Shown here: positions 63,974 to 64,000 of the stretch, one piece after another
Numbering within the stretch: position 1 is the stretch's first letter
Layout of the letters: each line of letters starts with the position of its first letter
Assembly (NCBI GenBank): GCA_002399975.1
Contig: DHER01000087.1
Span: 82,517 to 146,516 of the forward strand
Length of the DNA: 64,000 bases
Source of the DNA: Firmicutes bacterium UBA4845
GTDB taxonomy: Bacteria > Bacillota > Clostridia > Tissierellales > Sedimentibacteraceae
Direction: 5' to 3'
Notes under the pieces: model-generated
What the model was told of the DNA's origin: nothing
The model's input: the letters and a program-made list of their open reading frames with translations, nothing else
The model's database searches: none
Program-made: the position numbers and the translations under genes

Positions 63974-64000
63974 CTTAGATCTTAGGACGAAAGTAAAAGT

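Noticed and set aside
1..64000. CRISPR array, rRNA operon or prophage structural genes
   Set aside because: No regularly spaced repeats, no rRNA sequence and no phage structural or packaging genes were seen.

Overview
The window is an AT-rich (low-GC) Firmicutes chromosome segment centred on the replication origin. Gene content and order (yaaA/dnaN/dnaA on one side of oriC; rpmH-rnpA-yidD-yidC-jag-mnmE-mnmG-rsmG-noc-parA-parB on the other) fit a spore-forming member of the Clostridia. A PyrBI-type aspartate transcarbamylase, a PyrK/PyrD (type 1B) dihydroorotate dehydrogenase, a selenium-type YedF and an SLH surface protein suggest a Tissierellales/Sedimentibacter-like anaerobe. The genus is an inference only.

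Layout. 1-2927: the left arm (S4 protein, dnaN, dnaA, all minus strand). 2928-3371: oriC with two perfect DnaA boxes. 3372-5616: rpmH-rnpA-yidD-yidC-khpB, closed by a terminator. 5720-12188: tRNA modification (mnmE, mnmG, rsmG) running into the chromosome segregation genes noc, parA and parB. An exact Noc-binding palindrome lies in rsmG, and a near-consensus parS lies 3.3 kb beyond parB. 12329-22431: a split pyrimidine locus. pyrC comes first; a cysteine desulfurase, a membrane protein, cvpA, yedF and a DUF951 protein intervene; then pyrB-I-F-K-D-E follows behind a PyrR-type leader with two binding loops. 22557-54811: a long stretch of ordinary chromosomal genes: polysaccharide deacetylase, three tRNAs, helD, serS, nfo, D-Ala-D-Ala carboxypeptidase, an oligopeptide-binding lipoprotein, a YtrA-type GntR/ABC operon with a clear operator, an SLH protein, tadA, exoA, an M23 lipoprotein, NfeD/SPFH, CNNM/CorC, M50 protease, 5-FTHF cyclo-ligase, comFC, recD2, spoVB-like and mazG, ending at the HU gene (54855).

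The accessory region starts immediately after the HU terminator. It holds, on the minus strand, three translationally coupled recombinase-type genes (61009-57908 and on to about 57200). At least two of them show tyrosine-recombinase signatures. The trio resembles in plan the three-gene Tn554/RIT-type elements. A nine-repeat zinc-ribbon (DUF4379-like) gene is joined to the end of the third. All four reading frames are broken, mostly by single extra bases in A or T runs. Beyond lie a structured palindromic region, a solitary Panacea/SocA-domain protein, an IS66 remnant, a copper-amine-oxidase-N-type exported protein, a 20-bp direct repeat cluster, and a short 37-codon gene with an excellent ribosome binding site at the right edge.

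How the parts fit. The left half is housekeeping: replication initiation, origin segregation, nucleoid occlusion, membrane insertion and tRNA modification, plus UMP synthesis. Noc and ParB here carry the diagnostic DNA-specificity residues of their respective families, and matching DNA sites are visible in the same window. The right end is a decaying mobile-element landing zone that interrupts the conserved spoVB-mazG-hup neighbourhood.
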